Source: Dorea_A sp016295505
GTDB taxonomy: Bacteria; Bacillota; Clostridia; Lachnospirales; Lachnospiraceae
Length of the DNA stretch: 64,000 nt
Assembly (NCBI RefSeq): GCF_039832105.1
Contig: NZ_JBDOHS010000016.1
Span: 1 to 64,000 of the forward strand
Reading direction: 5' to 3'
In this document: piece after piece, positions 8,019 through 16,883 of the stretch
Layout of the letters: the number at the start of each line of letters is the position of its first letter
Numbering within the stretch: the stretch's first letter is position 1
Notes under the pieces: model-generated
Databases searched by the model: none
The model's input: the letters and a program-made list of their open reading frames with translations, nothing else
Told to the model about the DNA's origin: nothing
Position numbers and translations under genes: made by a program

Positions 8019-10499
8019 ATGCCAAAACCGAAATCGAACCTGAATACCATATATATATCAGAACGGCTGCAGGAGAGTTTGCGGCCTGTCTCCCACAGCA
8101 CCATGACTGCCATTGTTGCACCCATGGGGTATGGAAAAACAACGGCGGTGAACTGGTATCTGGCCGAGCGTGCCAAAGCAGAAGCGTTACATATCATCCG
8201 CATCAGCGTATATTCCGATAACCTTGCAATCTTCTGGAAAAGTACACAGGATGCCTTTGTGCGCACCGGTTATGATTTTCTGCGGGACTATATCTGCCCC
8301 ACAGACGCATCCGGCGGCGGACTGCTGGTGGATGATCTCTGCCATGAACTGGCGGGAGAAACTCCCTGCTATATCTTCGTGGACGATTTTCATCTCCTGA
8401 CGGATCAGCGCGTCTCCACGTTCCTTTGTATGCTGGCAAACCGGCTGCCTGCGAATGTGCATCTGATTGTCGCCAGCCGGGATCGTTTTCTGCCGGCCGC
8501 GGAGGCGGTACGTCTGGGGAACAGGGTATATCAGATCGGCACGGATCAGCTCCGCCTCAACCACACGGAGCTTAATATTTACGCCCATCGCTGCGGAGCC
8601 GACCTTTCCGACGCGCAGGTTGAAGCCCTGCTCTATTCCAGTGAGGGCTGGTTTTCTGCTGTCTATCTGAATCTGCGGACGCTCTCCGAGCGTGGTGCGC
8701 TGCCCGACCGCAACTCCGACATCTATTCCACGTTCACTGCTGCCATGATCGATCCACTGTCGGAAAAGCAACAGGAGTTTCTGGCGGTCATGGGGCTTGC
8801 CGATGAGTTTACCGTGGAAATGGCGCGCTTTGTCACAGAGGACGCAGATGCAGAAAAGCTGCTTGCCGTATTGACTGAGCAAAATGCATTTGTCAAATGC
8901 CTGCCGGACGGTGTGACTTTCCGCTTCCACCACATGATGAAGGAATGCGCCGAGCGCAGATTCCGGATGATGGAAAAGGAAAAACAGTTGTTCTATCTGG
9001 AACGCTTCGGATTGTGGTATGAAAACCACAGCCAGTATCTGCACGCCATAGCATCTTACCGGCGGAGCGGAAATTACGATGCCCTGCTGCGCGTCATACA
9101 AAAAGACGCGAGTATTCTGCTCTCCTCGCTTGATCCACAGGTTGTACTCTCCGATATGGAAGCGTGCCCTGCTGCCGTGCTGAAAGAGCATCCTCTGTCG
9201 ATTCTGGTACTGATGCGCAGTATGTTCAACTGGCGAAATATCCCCAAAATGCTGGAATTGAAGGAACTCCTGCTGACCGCCATCCGGGAGAATCCGAATC
9301 TGTCCCAGCAGGAGCGGGGTAACCTGCTGGGCGAGTGCGACCTTATCATGAGCTTCCTCTGCTACAACGACATCAGCGCCATGAGCCGTCTGCATCGCAG
9401 TGCCAGCAGCCAGATGTCCCGCCTTGCCATCAGCATCCAGAAAAGCGGCGGCTGGACCTTCGGCTCGCCGTCCGTCCTGATGATGTTCTATCGTGCACCC
9501 GGCGAGCTGCAAAGCGAGCTTCATGAGATGAACGAATGTATGCCTCATTACTATAAAATCACGGATGGTCACGGACAGGGTGCGGAAACCATCATGCGGG
9601 CGGAGGCTGCGTTCATGCAGGGATGTTTCACGGACGCGCATATTGAGCTGGAAAGCGCCTATGCCCAGATCGAGGGGAACGGTCAGATTAACATGGCGCT
9701 TTGCTGTGACTTCCTCGCATGGAGGCTTTCCCTGTGTATGGATATAGAGCAACGATATTCTTTTGAGGAGCGCCGTGTGGAGTTGCTGCGTCATCACAAT
9801 GCCACGTGGATCAATATATGGACCGCCACCAGCGCCTACTACCACGCCCTGCTTGGCGAGACAGAACGAATTCCTGCCGTTTTTGCCGAGCATCAGCTTT
9901 CCTCGATCAATTTCCTTGCACCAGGAAAGCCAATGATGGAGATGATTGAAAATCAGGTGTATCTTGCTCAGGGCGCTTATGCCAAAGTAATCGGGCGAAG
10001 CACGGGGCAACTGGCCGTGTGCGAGGCAATGCATTATGCGCTGGTCGCGCTGCATATCCGCATTCAGACCGCGGTGTCCTATGAGATGCTTGGGAAATTC
10101 GAGGAAGCGCACGCATGGATCTCAAGGGCGCTTTCCGATGCTGCGCCAGACGGCTTCGTCATGCCCTTCGTGGAAAACTATGACCGCTTGCAGCCGATTC
10201 TGGAACGGGAAAAAAAGAGTGACCTGATCGTGAAGATTATCGAGCTGGGCGAAGCGGCAAAAGCGCGAAAAGCGGCAAACACCCGCCCGGGCGCGTTCGA
10301 CGCGCTGACACAGCGGGAATATGAGATCGTGCTTCTGATGGCGGAGCGCCTGACGAACCGCGAGATTGCAGAAAGGCTGTTCCTCTCCGAGGGCAGCGTC
10401 AAGCAGTATGTGAGTCAGATCTATTCCAAACTTCATATTGAAGGAGACACCCGAACCAAGAGAAAGCGGCTTGCCGAGCTGTTCACGCAAAAGACCTAA
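8019..10499 (+). CDS. large MalT-like LuxR-family transcriptional regulator
   Basis: The 826-residue protein is of the LAL (MalT-like) type. A Walker A motif APMGYGKTT lies at about residues 34-42 and a Walker B-like YIFVDDFHLL near 120. A long helical TPR-like region fills the middle, and a LuxR HTH closes the protein (LTQREYEIVLLMAERLTNRE, LFLSEGSVKQYVSQIYSKLH). Such regulators are ATP-dependent signal integrators. The chosen ATG follows GGAGGTGA. GC content is clearly higher than in neighbouring genes, which suggests acquisition. The ligand is not evident. The downstream DUF2442 and lipoprotein genes share its base composition and may be its targets. Confidence 0.88.
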   Translation: MPKPKSNLNTIYISERLQESLRPVSHSTMTAIVAPMGYGKTTAVNWYLAERAKAEALHIIRISVYSDNLAIFWKSTQDAFVRTGYDFLRDYICPTDASGGGLLVDDLCHELAGETPCYIFVDDFHLLTDQRVSTFLCMLANRLPANVHLIVASRDRFLPAAEAVRLGNRVYQIGTDQLRLNHTELNIYAHRCGADLSDAQVEALLYSSEGWFSAVYLNLRTLSERGALPDRNSDIYSTFTAAMIDPLSEKQQEFLAVMGLADEFTVEMARFVTEDADAEKLLAVLTEQNAFVKCLPDGVTFRFHHMMKECAERRFRMMEKEKQLFYLERFGLWYENHSQYLHAIASYRRSGNYDALLRVIQKDASILLSSLDPQVVLSDMEACPAAVLKEHPLSILVLMRSMFNWRNIPKMLELKELLLTAIRENPNLSQQERGNLLGECDLIMSFLCYNDISAMSRLHRSASSQMSRLAISIQKSGGWTFGSPSVLMMFYRAPGELQSELHEMNECMPHYYKITDGHGQGAETIMRAEAAFMQGCFTDAHIELESAYAQIEGNGQINMALCCDFLAWRLSLCMDIEQRYSFEERRVELLRHHNATWINIWTATSAYYHALLGETERIPAVFAEHQLSSINFLAPGKPMMEMIENQVYLAQGAYAKVIGRSTGQLAVCEAMHYALVALHIRIQTAVSYEMLGKFEEAHAWISRALSDAAPDGFVMPFVENYDRLQPILEREKKSDLIVKIIELGEAAKARKAANTRPGAFDALTQREYEIVLLMAERLTNREIAERLFLSEGSVKQYVSQIYSKLHIEGDTRTKRKRLAELFTQKT

Positions 10500-10523
10500 C
10501 CTTTGGTTAATGTTTATTTTTTA

Positions 10524-10561
10524 AAATCCACCGTACAATGATTGTACGGTGGATTTGTTGT
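10524..10561 (+). terminator. perfect 14-bp hairpin after the LuxR gene
   Basis: AAATCCACCGTACA (10524-10537) pairs fully with TGTACGGTGGATTT (10543-10556) over a five-base loop, followed by a T-rich stretch. It could end the LuxR transcript or act as an attenuator for the DUF2442 gene, which starts only 24 bases later. Confidence 0.75.
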
Positions 10562-10579
10562 TTCGAAAGGAGGATTTAT

Positions 10580-10819
10580 GTGAAACGAAGATATATTTCA
10601 GCGGTCAAACCGATGGACGGGTTTATCCTGCAAGTTGATTTTGTGTCCGGCAGCCGTTTGTTGCTGGACATGAAGCCGTATCTTGACAAAATGCGTTTCC
10701 GGCCGCTTACTGACCCACAGGTGTGGAACAGTGCTGTGACCAACGGTATTTTTGTCCGCTTCGGCAATGTGGAACTGAGCCACGATGAAATATTGTCCAT
10801 GGCGGAGCAGGAGCAGTGA
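10580..10819 (+). CDS. DUF2442 domain protein
   Basis: This is a 79-residue protein with GTG at 10580 behind AAGGAGG (an ATG two bases earlier runs into a stop). It matches the DUF2442 layout: a strand pair ISAVKPMDGFILQVDF, then SGSRLLLDMKPYL, then the helix and loop with FRPLTDPQVWNSA. It ends with GNVELSHDEILSMA. DUF2442 proteins are small and cytoplasmic, often lie near toxin-antitoxin or NADH-oxidoreductase-like genes, and have no defined role. It lies between the LuxR regulator and a lipoprotein. Confidence 0.75.
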   Translation: MKRRYISAVKPMDGFILQVDFVSGSRLLLDMKPYLDKMRFRPLTDPQVWNSAVTNGIFVRFGNVELSHDEILSMAEQEQ

Positions 10820-10851
10820 GTTACAACGTATGAAGAAGGGGGATAACAAAT

Positions 10852-11718
10852 ATGAAAAAACGAAGTATTTTTTTAACATTGGCTATACTCATTTGCCTGC
10901 TTTCAGCCTGTGGGAGAGCATCTTCTTCCGGAGATTCCGCTTCATCGAAGCAGGCGAAACCGTTGCAGAGCGAAGAAGAGAGTACACAGACGGATATCCT
11001 CTATGCCGTTTTCAGTGCGGAAGATGTCAAAGAATACCCCATTGAATACACCGGCAATAAGAAAACCGCTGAGGAGCTGGCTGGGGAGCTGACCGGTCTG
11101 ACCGGACTGGACTTTTTCATCACCGCCAGCAAGACCGATGACGGCTGGATCGTTGACTGGGCTGCAGATTCTACGCTGATTGCGGGACTTGATGATCGTG
11201 AGCAAAAAGAGGAGTTCCATTTCTTCGACCATGATTCGCTGTGCTGGTTCATGATGGACAGCCTTTGGCGCACCCTGACCGAGAATCTGAACGCCGAGAA
11301 TATCTATTATACCATGGATGGCGGCAGGGAATTGTTCTTTGAGGAACTGTATTCTGTCAACGTGTTCCCCTCTGATATTCCCTATATGGGATCGGAATTC
11401 TACTTCGCCCATGCCGATGTGCGGGGTGATGATGAACAGGATGAACAGGTCTGCCAGCCGGACGCTCAGTCGGCATATCAGGGGTTCTGGGAGTACCCAG
11501 ATGGAACCATTCTTGAGATCAGTAACGCAGGATGGTGGAATACCTATATGGCGGATGAATTTACCCCGTTTGCAGGGGGACCGGTGGAATATGATGAGGA
11601 AGCTGTCTATTTGATGAACGACGACGGATCTTCCGGCGGTGGCAGGGCTTATTTTGATGAGAACGGCAACCTGATTGAATCCGGCTATGTCCTGACCTAC
11701 CTCGGGCTGTATCGGTGA
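10852..11718 (+). CDS. predicted lipoprotein, 288 aa
   Basis: The N-terminus MKKRSIFLTLAILICLLSAC is a lipoprotein signal with lipobox LSAC, giving a lipidated cysteine at residue 20. The mature part begins with a serine-rich linker (about 21-45) and continues as an acidic globular domain with no recognised family. A possible double strand WEYPDGTILEIS and a glycine/serine turn lie near the C-terminus. The protein should be anchored on the outer face of the membrane. It follows the DUF2442 gene by 32 bases and shares its higher GC content. Function unknown. Confidence 0.75.
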   Translation: MKKRSIFLTLAILICLLSACGRASSSGDSASSKQAKPLQSEEESTQTDILYAVFSAEDVKEYPIEYTGNKKTAEELAGELTGLTGLDFFITASKTDDGWIVDWAADSTLIAGLDDREQKEEFHFFDHDSLCWFMMDSLWRTLTENLNAENIYYTMDGGRELFFEELYSVNVFPSDIPYMGSEFYFAHADVRGDDEQDEQVCQPDAQSAYQGFWEYPDGTILEISNAGWWNTYMADEFTPFAGGPVEYDEEAVYLMNDDGSSGGGRAYFDENGNLIESGYVLTYLGLYR

Positions 11719-11789
11719 TGTTCCGAAGGGCTGATCGACATTCTGCAAAAAAATGGATATTCAAAGGATAAGTGAGGGTATAGTGAAAT

Positions 11790-13619
11790 ATGTGTGGTAT
11801 ATGTGGTTTTATTGGAAAAAAAGAGAATAGAGCAGCTGTTTTGGCGGATATGATGGATGCAATTCGACATAGGGGACCGGATTCTGACGGGATTTATCAG
11901 AAAGATAATGTTTCTCTGGGATTCTGCAGACTTTCTATTATCGATTTAGAAGGCGGAAATCAGCCGATCTTTAATGAAGATGGTACTATTTGTCTGGTCT
12001 TTAACGGTGAGATATATAACTATCGTGAATTAAGAGAGGAACTGAAACAGAAGGGGCATGTTTTTTCGACAGTATCTGATTCGGAAACATTGATACATGG
12101 ATATGAAGAGTATGGTGAAGGAATACTTCAGAGACTACGGGGAATGTTTGCGTTTTCAATATGGGATTCCAAAAAGAAAAGGTTATTTGCAGCCAGAGAT
12201 TTTTTTGGCATAAAACCATTTTATTATGCAGAGATTGAAGGATGTTTTGTATTTGCATCTGAGATTAAAAGTATTCTTCGCTTTCCGGGATATCAAAAAA
12301 AAGTAAATGAAAAGGCATTGGAACAATATCTGGCTTTTCAATATTCCGCATTGAATGAATCATTCTTTGAAGGAATTTACAGACTCGATCCCGGACATTT
12401 TCTTGTCTACGAAAATGCGAATCTGAAGATTCAAAGATATTTCACACCGGATCTGGCACCACAGGATGTGGATATGGATGAGAATGAGATGGTGGAAGAA
12501 TTGGAGAATGTTCTGGAGCATTCTTTGAAGCGGCATATGATCAGTGATGTGGAAGTCGGGACGTTTCTTTCCGGTGGTATTGACTCAAATTATCTGGCAG
12601 CCGGACTGGGAAAGGTAAAGTCATTTACAGTAGGATTTGGAGGGGAAGATAATCGATACAGTGAAATCAAATACGCCGGAGAGCTTAAAGAAATATATCC
12701 TTTGGAAAGTTATTCTAAAATAATTACAAAGGAGGAATTCTGGACGGCACTTCCGAAAGTCATGTATCATATGGATGAGCCAAGTGGAGATGCTTCTGCA
12801 GTTGCATTGTATTTTGTGGCGAAAGAGGCAGCAAAACAAGTTAAGGTAGTTTTATCAGGTGAGGGCTCAGATGAATTTTTTGGTGGTTATAATATCTATC
12901 TTGAGCCGAAGGCTTTAAAGTGGATGAACTGGATTCCGAAAAAGATCAGGCGCAAAGTTGCCCGTGCAGCAGAAAAATTGCCGGATATGAAAGGACGGAA
13001 TTATTTAATCCGTGCAGGGATACCGATTGAGGAACGTTACATAGGAAATGCACATATTTTCAGTACTCATGAGATACAACAACTTCTGAAACAGGATACA
13101 GACGTGACGTCAAGCGAACAGTTTTTAAAAAATCAATATGAAGACACCCTGGAACTGGACACGATGAGCAGGATGCAGCAGATTGATATTAATAACTGGT
13201 TACCGGGAGATATCCTGCAAAAAGCTGACAGGATGAGTATGGCTAATTCATTGGAAGTCAGGGTTCCGTACCTGGATTACGATGTTTTTGAACTGGCAAG
13301 AAAGTTACCGGAAAATGCAAAAACAAGAAAACATCAGACGAAATATCTGTTCAGACAAGTAGCTGCAAAAAAATTACCTTCCCAGATTGTGAATCGGAAA
13401 AAGTTGGGCTTTCCGGTTCCTATCCGGGTGTGGATCAAGGAAGAACCATGGAGAAGTGAGATTGAAAAAGCATTTACCAGTGAGACATCCCGCTATTTCT
13501 TCCATGTAAAGAACTTACTTGAGTTACTGGAGAAACATGTAAAGGGGGAACAGGATAATAGCAGAAAAATATGGACCGTGTATATGTTTCTTGTATGGCA
13601 TCAGGTATATTTTTCTTAA
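11790..13619 (+). CDS. asnB: asparagine synthase (glutamine-hydrolysing)
   Basis: AsnB makes asparagine from aspartate, glutamine and ATP. The 609-residue protein starts MCGICGFIG, so Cys2 is the N-terminal nucleophile of the class II glutaminase domain (to about residue 190; RHRGPDSDG and NGEIYNYRELR are the glutamine pocket). The synthetase domain carries the PP-loop SGGIDSN near residue 260 and SGEGSDEFFGGY further on. Length and motifs match the long AsnB/AsnO type. The gene stands alone, about 70 bases upstream of a LemA operon of different character. Confidence 0.93.
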   Translation: MCGICGFIGKKENRAAVLADMMDAIRHRGPDSDGIYQKDNVSLGFCRLSIIDLEGGNQPIFNEDGTICLVFNGEIYNYRELREELKQKGHVFSTVSDSETLIHGYEEYGEGILQRLRGMFAFSIWDSKKKRLFAARDFFGIKPFYYAEIEGCFVFASEIKSILRFPGYQKKVNEKALEQYLAFQYSALNESFFEGIYRLDPGHFLVYENANLKIQRYFTPDLAPQDVDMDENEMVEELENVLEHSLKRHMISDVEVGTFLSGGIDSNYLAAGLGKVKSFTVGFGGEDNRYSEIKYAGELKEIYPLESYSKIITKEEFWTALPKVMYHMDEPSGDASAVALYFVAKEAAKQVKVVLSGEGSDEFFGGYNIYLEPKALKWMNWIPKKIRRKVARAAEKLPDMKGRNYLIRAGIPIEERYIGNAHIFSTHEIQQLLKQDTDVTSSEQFLKNQYEDTLELDTMSRMQQIDINNWLPGDILQKADRMSMANSLEVRVPYLDYDVFELARKLPENAKTRKHQTKYLFRQVAAKKLPSQIVNRKKLGFPVPIRVWIKEEPWRSEIEKAFTSETSRYFFHVKNLLELLEKHVKGEQDNSRKIWTVYMFLVWHQVYFS

Positions 13620-13694
13620 ACTGTGCAGTGCAGTATGAATCAGGTCTGATTTGTTTTGGAAGAATGGAAAATATGTAGAAAGGAAGAACGTGTT

Positions 13695-14228
13695 ATGAAT
13701 CCGAGAATTGTTATTCTGATTGTAGTTTTGGCCATCGTTTATTGGTGTATCAAAACGGTCAATGACATCAAGAAAAAAGAAATTCGTGTGCAGGAGGGAC
13801 TTTCCGGTGTAGAGGTAGCGTTAACCAAGCGCTACAATGTGCTTACCAAAATGTTGGATACCGCCAGGGGCTATATGACGCATGAAAGCGAGCTGTTCAC
13901 AAAGGTCATCGAGCTTCGTCGCGGTATGACCATTGCGGAGATGAACGACGCCCAACAGCAGATGGATACCCTGAGCGGAAAGATTTTTGCCGTGGCAGAG
14001 AACTATCCGGAGCTTCGCTCCAGCGATGTTTTTGTAGAGCTTCAGCGGGGAATCCGCGACGCGGAAGAGCATTTACAGGCTGCTCGTCGATTGTATAACA
14101 GCAACGTTACTGCCTACAATACGGCGATTGCTATGTTCCCGGCTAAGCTTTTAGCAGGCGGACGTCAGCCTGCGGAATTCTTTGTTGCAGATGCAGGCAA
14201 GCGCGAAGATGTAAAAATCTCGTTTTAA
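13695..14228 (+). CDS. LemA family protein
   Basis: The 177-residue protein has one N-terminal membrane segment (about residues 4-18, RIVILIVVLAIVYWCI). A long helical bundle with LemA signatures follows: EGLSGVEVALTKRYNVLTKM near the start, then AENYPELRSS and YNSNVTAYNTAIAMFPA. ATG 13695 is preceded by GAAAGGAAGAA. LemA proteins are membrane-bound and of unknown biochemical role, and are often coupled with TPM or DUF3137 proteins. Here the next two genes are a DUF3137-like membrane protein and a tiny membrane protein, forming a tight operon. Confidence 0.9.
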   Translation: MNPRIVILIVVLAIVYWCIKTVNDIKKKEIRVQEGLSGVEVALTKRYNVLTKMLDTARGYMTHESELFTKVIELRRGMTIAEMNDAQQQMDTLSGKIFAVAENYPELRSSDVFVELQRGIRDAEEHLQAARRLYNSNVTAYNTAIAMFPAKLLAGGRQPAEFFVADAGKREDVKISF

Positions 14229-14245
14229 GAAAGGAATTGATAATT

Positions 14246-15142
14246 ATGGAAGAAAAGCAAATAATGACAAATAAAGAGCTGGAATCCCAGATTCAATCAT
14301 TACGCAGCAAGGAATTGATTTTCAAGATTCTGACTTACGCTTGTGGCGCGGGGATGATTTTAATGTTCATAACCGGAATGATCCCAATTGCGATTATTAT
14401 GCTTGTGGCTTCGCTGGCGTGCGGGTATCAGTTATCCTCTGCCACCAGCACGCTTAAAAAGACGCTTAGCGATAATATCATCGGCAGTGTGATTAAAGAG
14501 GCGCTGGGTGATGATGTGGAATATAATCCCTGGGGCAAAATAAACCCTGGCAGCATGGTATTTCCGTTCTCTTATAACACCGCGGATGGCAGCGACCACA
14601 TCAAGGCAGTCTACAATGGGCTGAACATTGAACTTGGTGATATCGAGCTGATCGATGAGCAAGAGTACACCGACGAAGATGGACATACAGAAACGAGTCG
14701 TATTTCACAATTTAAGGGGCAGTGGCTTACCTGCGACTTTGGTAAGGAACTTGCCGGCGAAGTATATATCTCAGAGTGGGGTAAAAAAGATCGTAAACGT
14801 ATGAAAAGCAATGTCACGATGGATAACGAACAATTTAGTAATCGCTTCTGTGTAAGAGCGAATAATCCGCAGGAAGCGTACTACATCCTTACACCAAACA
14901 TGATGGAATATATTATCAATATGGCCAATAAAAGTGGAGGCACTGTCTATCTGTCATTTTTACGAGACGGAAAGATGCACGTTGCGGTAAAGAGCGGGCG
15001 CGACTTCTTTGAACTTGGAAAAAGTAATGCTAATGTGGAAGAACTGCGCCAGAAATTCCTGAATGAGCTGCGTTGGTTTACCGATATTGTCGACACACTG
15101 CGTGTGGAAGATACTCTCTATAAAAAGGTGACAAACGAATGA
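14246..15142 (+). CDS. DUF3137-like membrane protein
   Basis: The 298-residue protein has a charged N-terminal helix and two adjacent hydrophobic segments (about residues 22-60: ILTYACGAGMILMFI, IPIAIIMLVASLACGY). A large soluble domain follows, with NIELGDIELIDEQEYTDEDG and later FKGQWLTCDFGKE and VYLSFLRDGKMHVAV strands. This matches the DUF3137 plan, which is commonly encoded beside lemA. The start at 14246 is preceded by AAAGGAATTG. Its stop overlaps the start of the next gene (ATGA), which indicates translational coupling. Function unknown; probably a membrane complex with LemA. Confidence 0.75.
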   Translation: MEEKQIMTNKELESQIQSLRSKELIFKILTYACGAGMILMFITGMIPIAIIMLVASLACGYQLSSATSTLKKTLSDNIIGSVIKEALGDDVEYNPWGKINPGSMVFPFSYNTADGSDHIKAVYNGLNIELGDIELIDEQEYTDEDGHTETSRISQFKGQWLTCDFGKELAGEVYISEWGKKDRKRMKSNVTMDNEQFSNRFCVRANNPQEAYYILTPNMMEYIINMANKSGGTVYLSFLRDGKMHVAVKSGRDFFELGKSNANVEELRQKFLNELRWFTDIVDTLRVEDTLYKKVTNE

Positions 15143-15327
15143 CGCTGGGAATGGCTATCTTGTTATTGGCAGTGGCAGTGACAGGCATTGTGCTGATCTT
15201 TCGGGATATGCGAGAAAAGCCGCAACTACGCATCATCTGTCTTGTACTGTTGTCTTTGATCACATTGGCTCTTGTCGGATATATCGCTCTGACTTTGATT
15301 TTCTTGAATGCGGCCAGACTTGCGTGA
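15139..15327 (+). CDS. small two-segment membrane protein in the LemA operon
   Basis: This is a 62-residue protein whose ATG overlaps the stop of the DUF3137-like gene. It consists of two hydrophobic helices (AILLLAVAVTGIVLIF and LVLLSLITLALVGYIALTLI) linked by a short basic loop RDMREKPQLR. Tight coupling supports a real gene and a role with its neighbours. No family recognised. Confidence 0.65.
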   Translation: MTLGMAILLLAVAVTGIVLIFRDMREKPQLRIICLVLLSLITLALVGYIALTLIFLNAARLA

Positions 15328-15377
15328 CAAGACGGATCCAGACGGTTCCAGACAGATGCAAAATCAATACAAATGAA

Positions 15378-15406
15378 TTGAAATAGCAATGATTCCGTAT
15401 TATAAT
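15378..15406 (+). promoter_or_regulatory. promoter of the RelB/RelE operon
   Basis: TTGAAA (15378-15383) and TATAAT (15401-15406) are spaced by exactly 17 bases, 28 bases before the antitoxin start. Confidence 0.75.
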
Positions 15407-15433
15407 AATAAAAAAGAGATGGAGGAATAAAGG

Positions 15434-15727
15434 ATGGCTAGTACAATTCAAGTACGTGTTGATGATGAGTTAAAAAGCAAGTCAGATCAGTTGTTTAAAG
15501 ATCTTGGAACAGATACCACTTCTGCAATCCGGATGTTTTTGACACAGGCTGTTGCAAATAACGGTTTTCCATTTGAAATAAAACGGGTGGAGCATAATCC
15601 ATATGCTGCTATGTCTGAAGAAATGATGTTGGAGAAACTGGAGAAATCAAGAATATCTGCATCAAAGGGGAATTATAGATCTGCGGATTCGGTTATTGCT
15701 GAGATGAGGGAGAAGTATGGAATATAA
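15434..15727 (+). CDS. RelB/DinJ family antitoxin
   Basis: The 97-residue protein has the ribbon-helix-helix start typical of RelB/DinJ (STIQVRVDDELKSKSDQLFK, then GTDTTSAIRMFLTQAV). A disordered, basic and acidic tail that would wrap the toxin follows. The ribosome site ATGGAGG lies at a good distance. It overlaps the toxin gene by 11 bases, as in many RelBE operons. The dimer should repress the promoter just upstream and bind the partner toxin. Confidence 0.88.
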   Translation: MASTIQVRVDDELKSKSDQLFKDLGTDTTSAIRMFLTQAVANNGFPFEIKRVEHNPYAAMSEEMMLEKLEKSRISASKGNYRSADSVIAEMREKYGI

Positions 15728-16031
15728 AGTAGTCGTAACAGCAGATGCCGAAGAAGATCTAAATCAATACATCAGATATTTGCTTATGGATAAAAAAAGT
15801 GATCAGGCGGCGAAAAATATTCTTGATGATTTTGAGGCTACCATTCGGAGCCTCAAAATTGTCGCAGGAAGTTTGAAACCGTGTGATAATCCTCGATTAA
15901 AAGAACAAGGATATCGAAGGATAAATTTTCTCTCACACCGGTATTTTTTGCTGTATCGAATTGTTGAGAATATTGTATTTGTAGATAATATTTTTCATGA
16001 ATTACAGGATTATGAGAACAAAATGATTTAA
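15717..16031 (+). CDS. RelE/ParE family toxin
   Basis: The 104-residue protein shows the RelE/ParE fold sequence: N-terminal strand YKVVVTADAEEDLNQYIRYL, helix pair, then LKEQGYRRINFLSHRYFLLY and VFVDNIFHELQDYENKM. Family members are ribosome-dependent mRNA endonucleases or gyrase poisons; the close match to the YafQ/RelE pattern with the DinJ-type partner favours mRNA cleavage. The start lies within the antitoxin gene, with GAGGGAGAAG as ribosome site. Confidence 0.88.
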   Translation: MEYKVVVTADAEEDLNQYIRYLLMDKKSDQAAKNILDDFEATIRSLKIVAGSLKPCDNPRLKEQGYRRINFLSHRYFLLYRIVENIVFVDNIFHELQDYENKMI

Positions 16032-16054
16032 TTGAAAAAGGGATTCTTAGGGAT

Positions 16055-16092
16055 GGTCATTTACCGTGAAGACGATAGATGGCCTTTTTCTC
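16055..16092 (+). terminator. intrinsic terminator of the RelB/RelE operon
   Basis: GGTCATTTA (16055-16063) pairs with TAGATGGCC (16076-16084), followed by TTTTTC. The stem matches the terminator of the HigB/HigA operon at 4501. Confidence 0.75.
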
Positions 16093-16268
16093 TTTATAAG
16101 AAATGTTGCGGTGCGGATGGTATAATGAATCAGGAAATATCGTATGATGAAGCTGAGCCGATGCTCTTTGTAACCGAAATAGAGGATTCGGCTATGTATG
16201 AAGATCTTTCAGAGAAAAAGTAAGAAGAAGGGGAAAATTATGGCAGAGGACATATTATCATTTCAGAA

Positions 16269-16613
16269 ATGATAATGTGCCTGAACAGTGAAAACTGGTT
16301 AAAATGTTCCGTAGAATATGAAAACGAAGAGTATCAGCATCTGGGAAGTGTTGTGACAAACAGAGGATATTCTGACTGGGCAACGACAGAAATCAGCGCA
16401 GATATTAAATCCATGTGGTATCGCTTCAGCAGACGTGAGGATGACTATTGCATTGAATGTTCTGAAGATGGAATTCGTTTTAAACAGATGAGAGTCTGCC
16501 ATATGTGGGAGGGGGCAGATAGAATCAGATTTGGCATGTATGCATGTAGCCCGGAAAATTCATCGTTCAAAGCGATATTTACTGATATAAAATTGATGGA
16601 ATGTCAAATGTAA
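16269..16613 (+). pseudogene. DUF1349 (concanavalin-like) protein, N-terminus lost
   Basis: The 114-residue frame matches the second half of DUF1349 proteins, a concanavalin A-like fold. It contains MIMCLNSENWLKCSVEYENE, a strand run with HLGSVVTNRGYSDW, WYRFSRREDDYCIECSEDG, and a C-terminal YACSPENSSFKAIFTDIKL. Whole proteins are about 190 residues. The N-terminal half is missing and a short ATG frame at 16240 stops just before it, so this is a truncated gene. It lies in a series of broken genes upstream of the IS1182 element. Confidence 0.65.
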
Positions 16614-16659
16614 AATGATTTGTTGGAATTGATCAGTTGGGATTTGAAAGGACGCGTAT

Positions 16660-16854
16660 ATGGCAAACATTATAACAGGTTGTAGAATACTATGTAGCAT
16701 ATTTTTATTATTTGTTCCGGTCCTTTCTCCCATATTTTATTTTTTGTATTTAGTGGCTGGATTTACGGATATGATTGATGGCACTATTGCTATATTGGCC
16801 GCCCTACAGGAGGGATATTTGATAAGAAGAGAAAATCATAAGTTAAAAAGTTGA
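16660..16854 (+). pseudogene. CDP-alcohol phosphatidyltransferase, truncated
   Basis: The N-terminal 47 residues match CDP-alcohol phosphatidyltransferases: ANIITGCRILCSIFLLF, LYLVAGFTDMIDGTIA. The catalytic motif D-x2-D-G-x2-A-R-x8-G-x3-D-x3-D begins (DMIDGTIA) but breaks after the alanine, and unrelated residues follow to a stop. Intact enzymes are about 180-200 residues with six membrane segments. The break lies roughly 80 bases before the left end of the IS1182 element. The start is supported by GAAAGGACG. Confidence 0.75.
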
Positions 16855-16883
16855 TTCTTTTCGGATTTTTTGCGTACTTTAAT

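Noticed and set aside
8187..10112. 641-residue open frame on the minus strand inside the LuxR gene
   Set aside because: It is an antisense shadow of a GC-rich gene; its translation has no domain and no ribosome site.
16032..16223. 63-residue open frame after the RelE toxin
   Set aside because: It starts with TTG-like context and runs through the operon's terminator stem.
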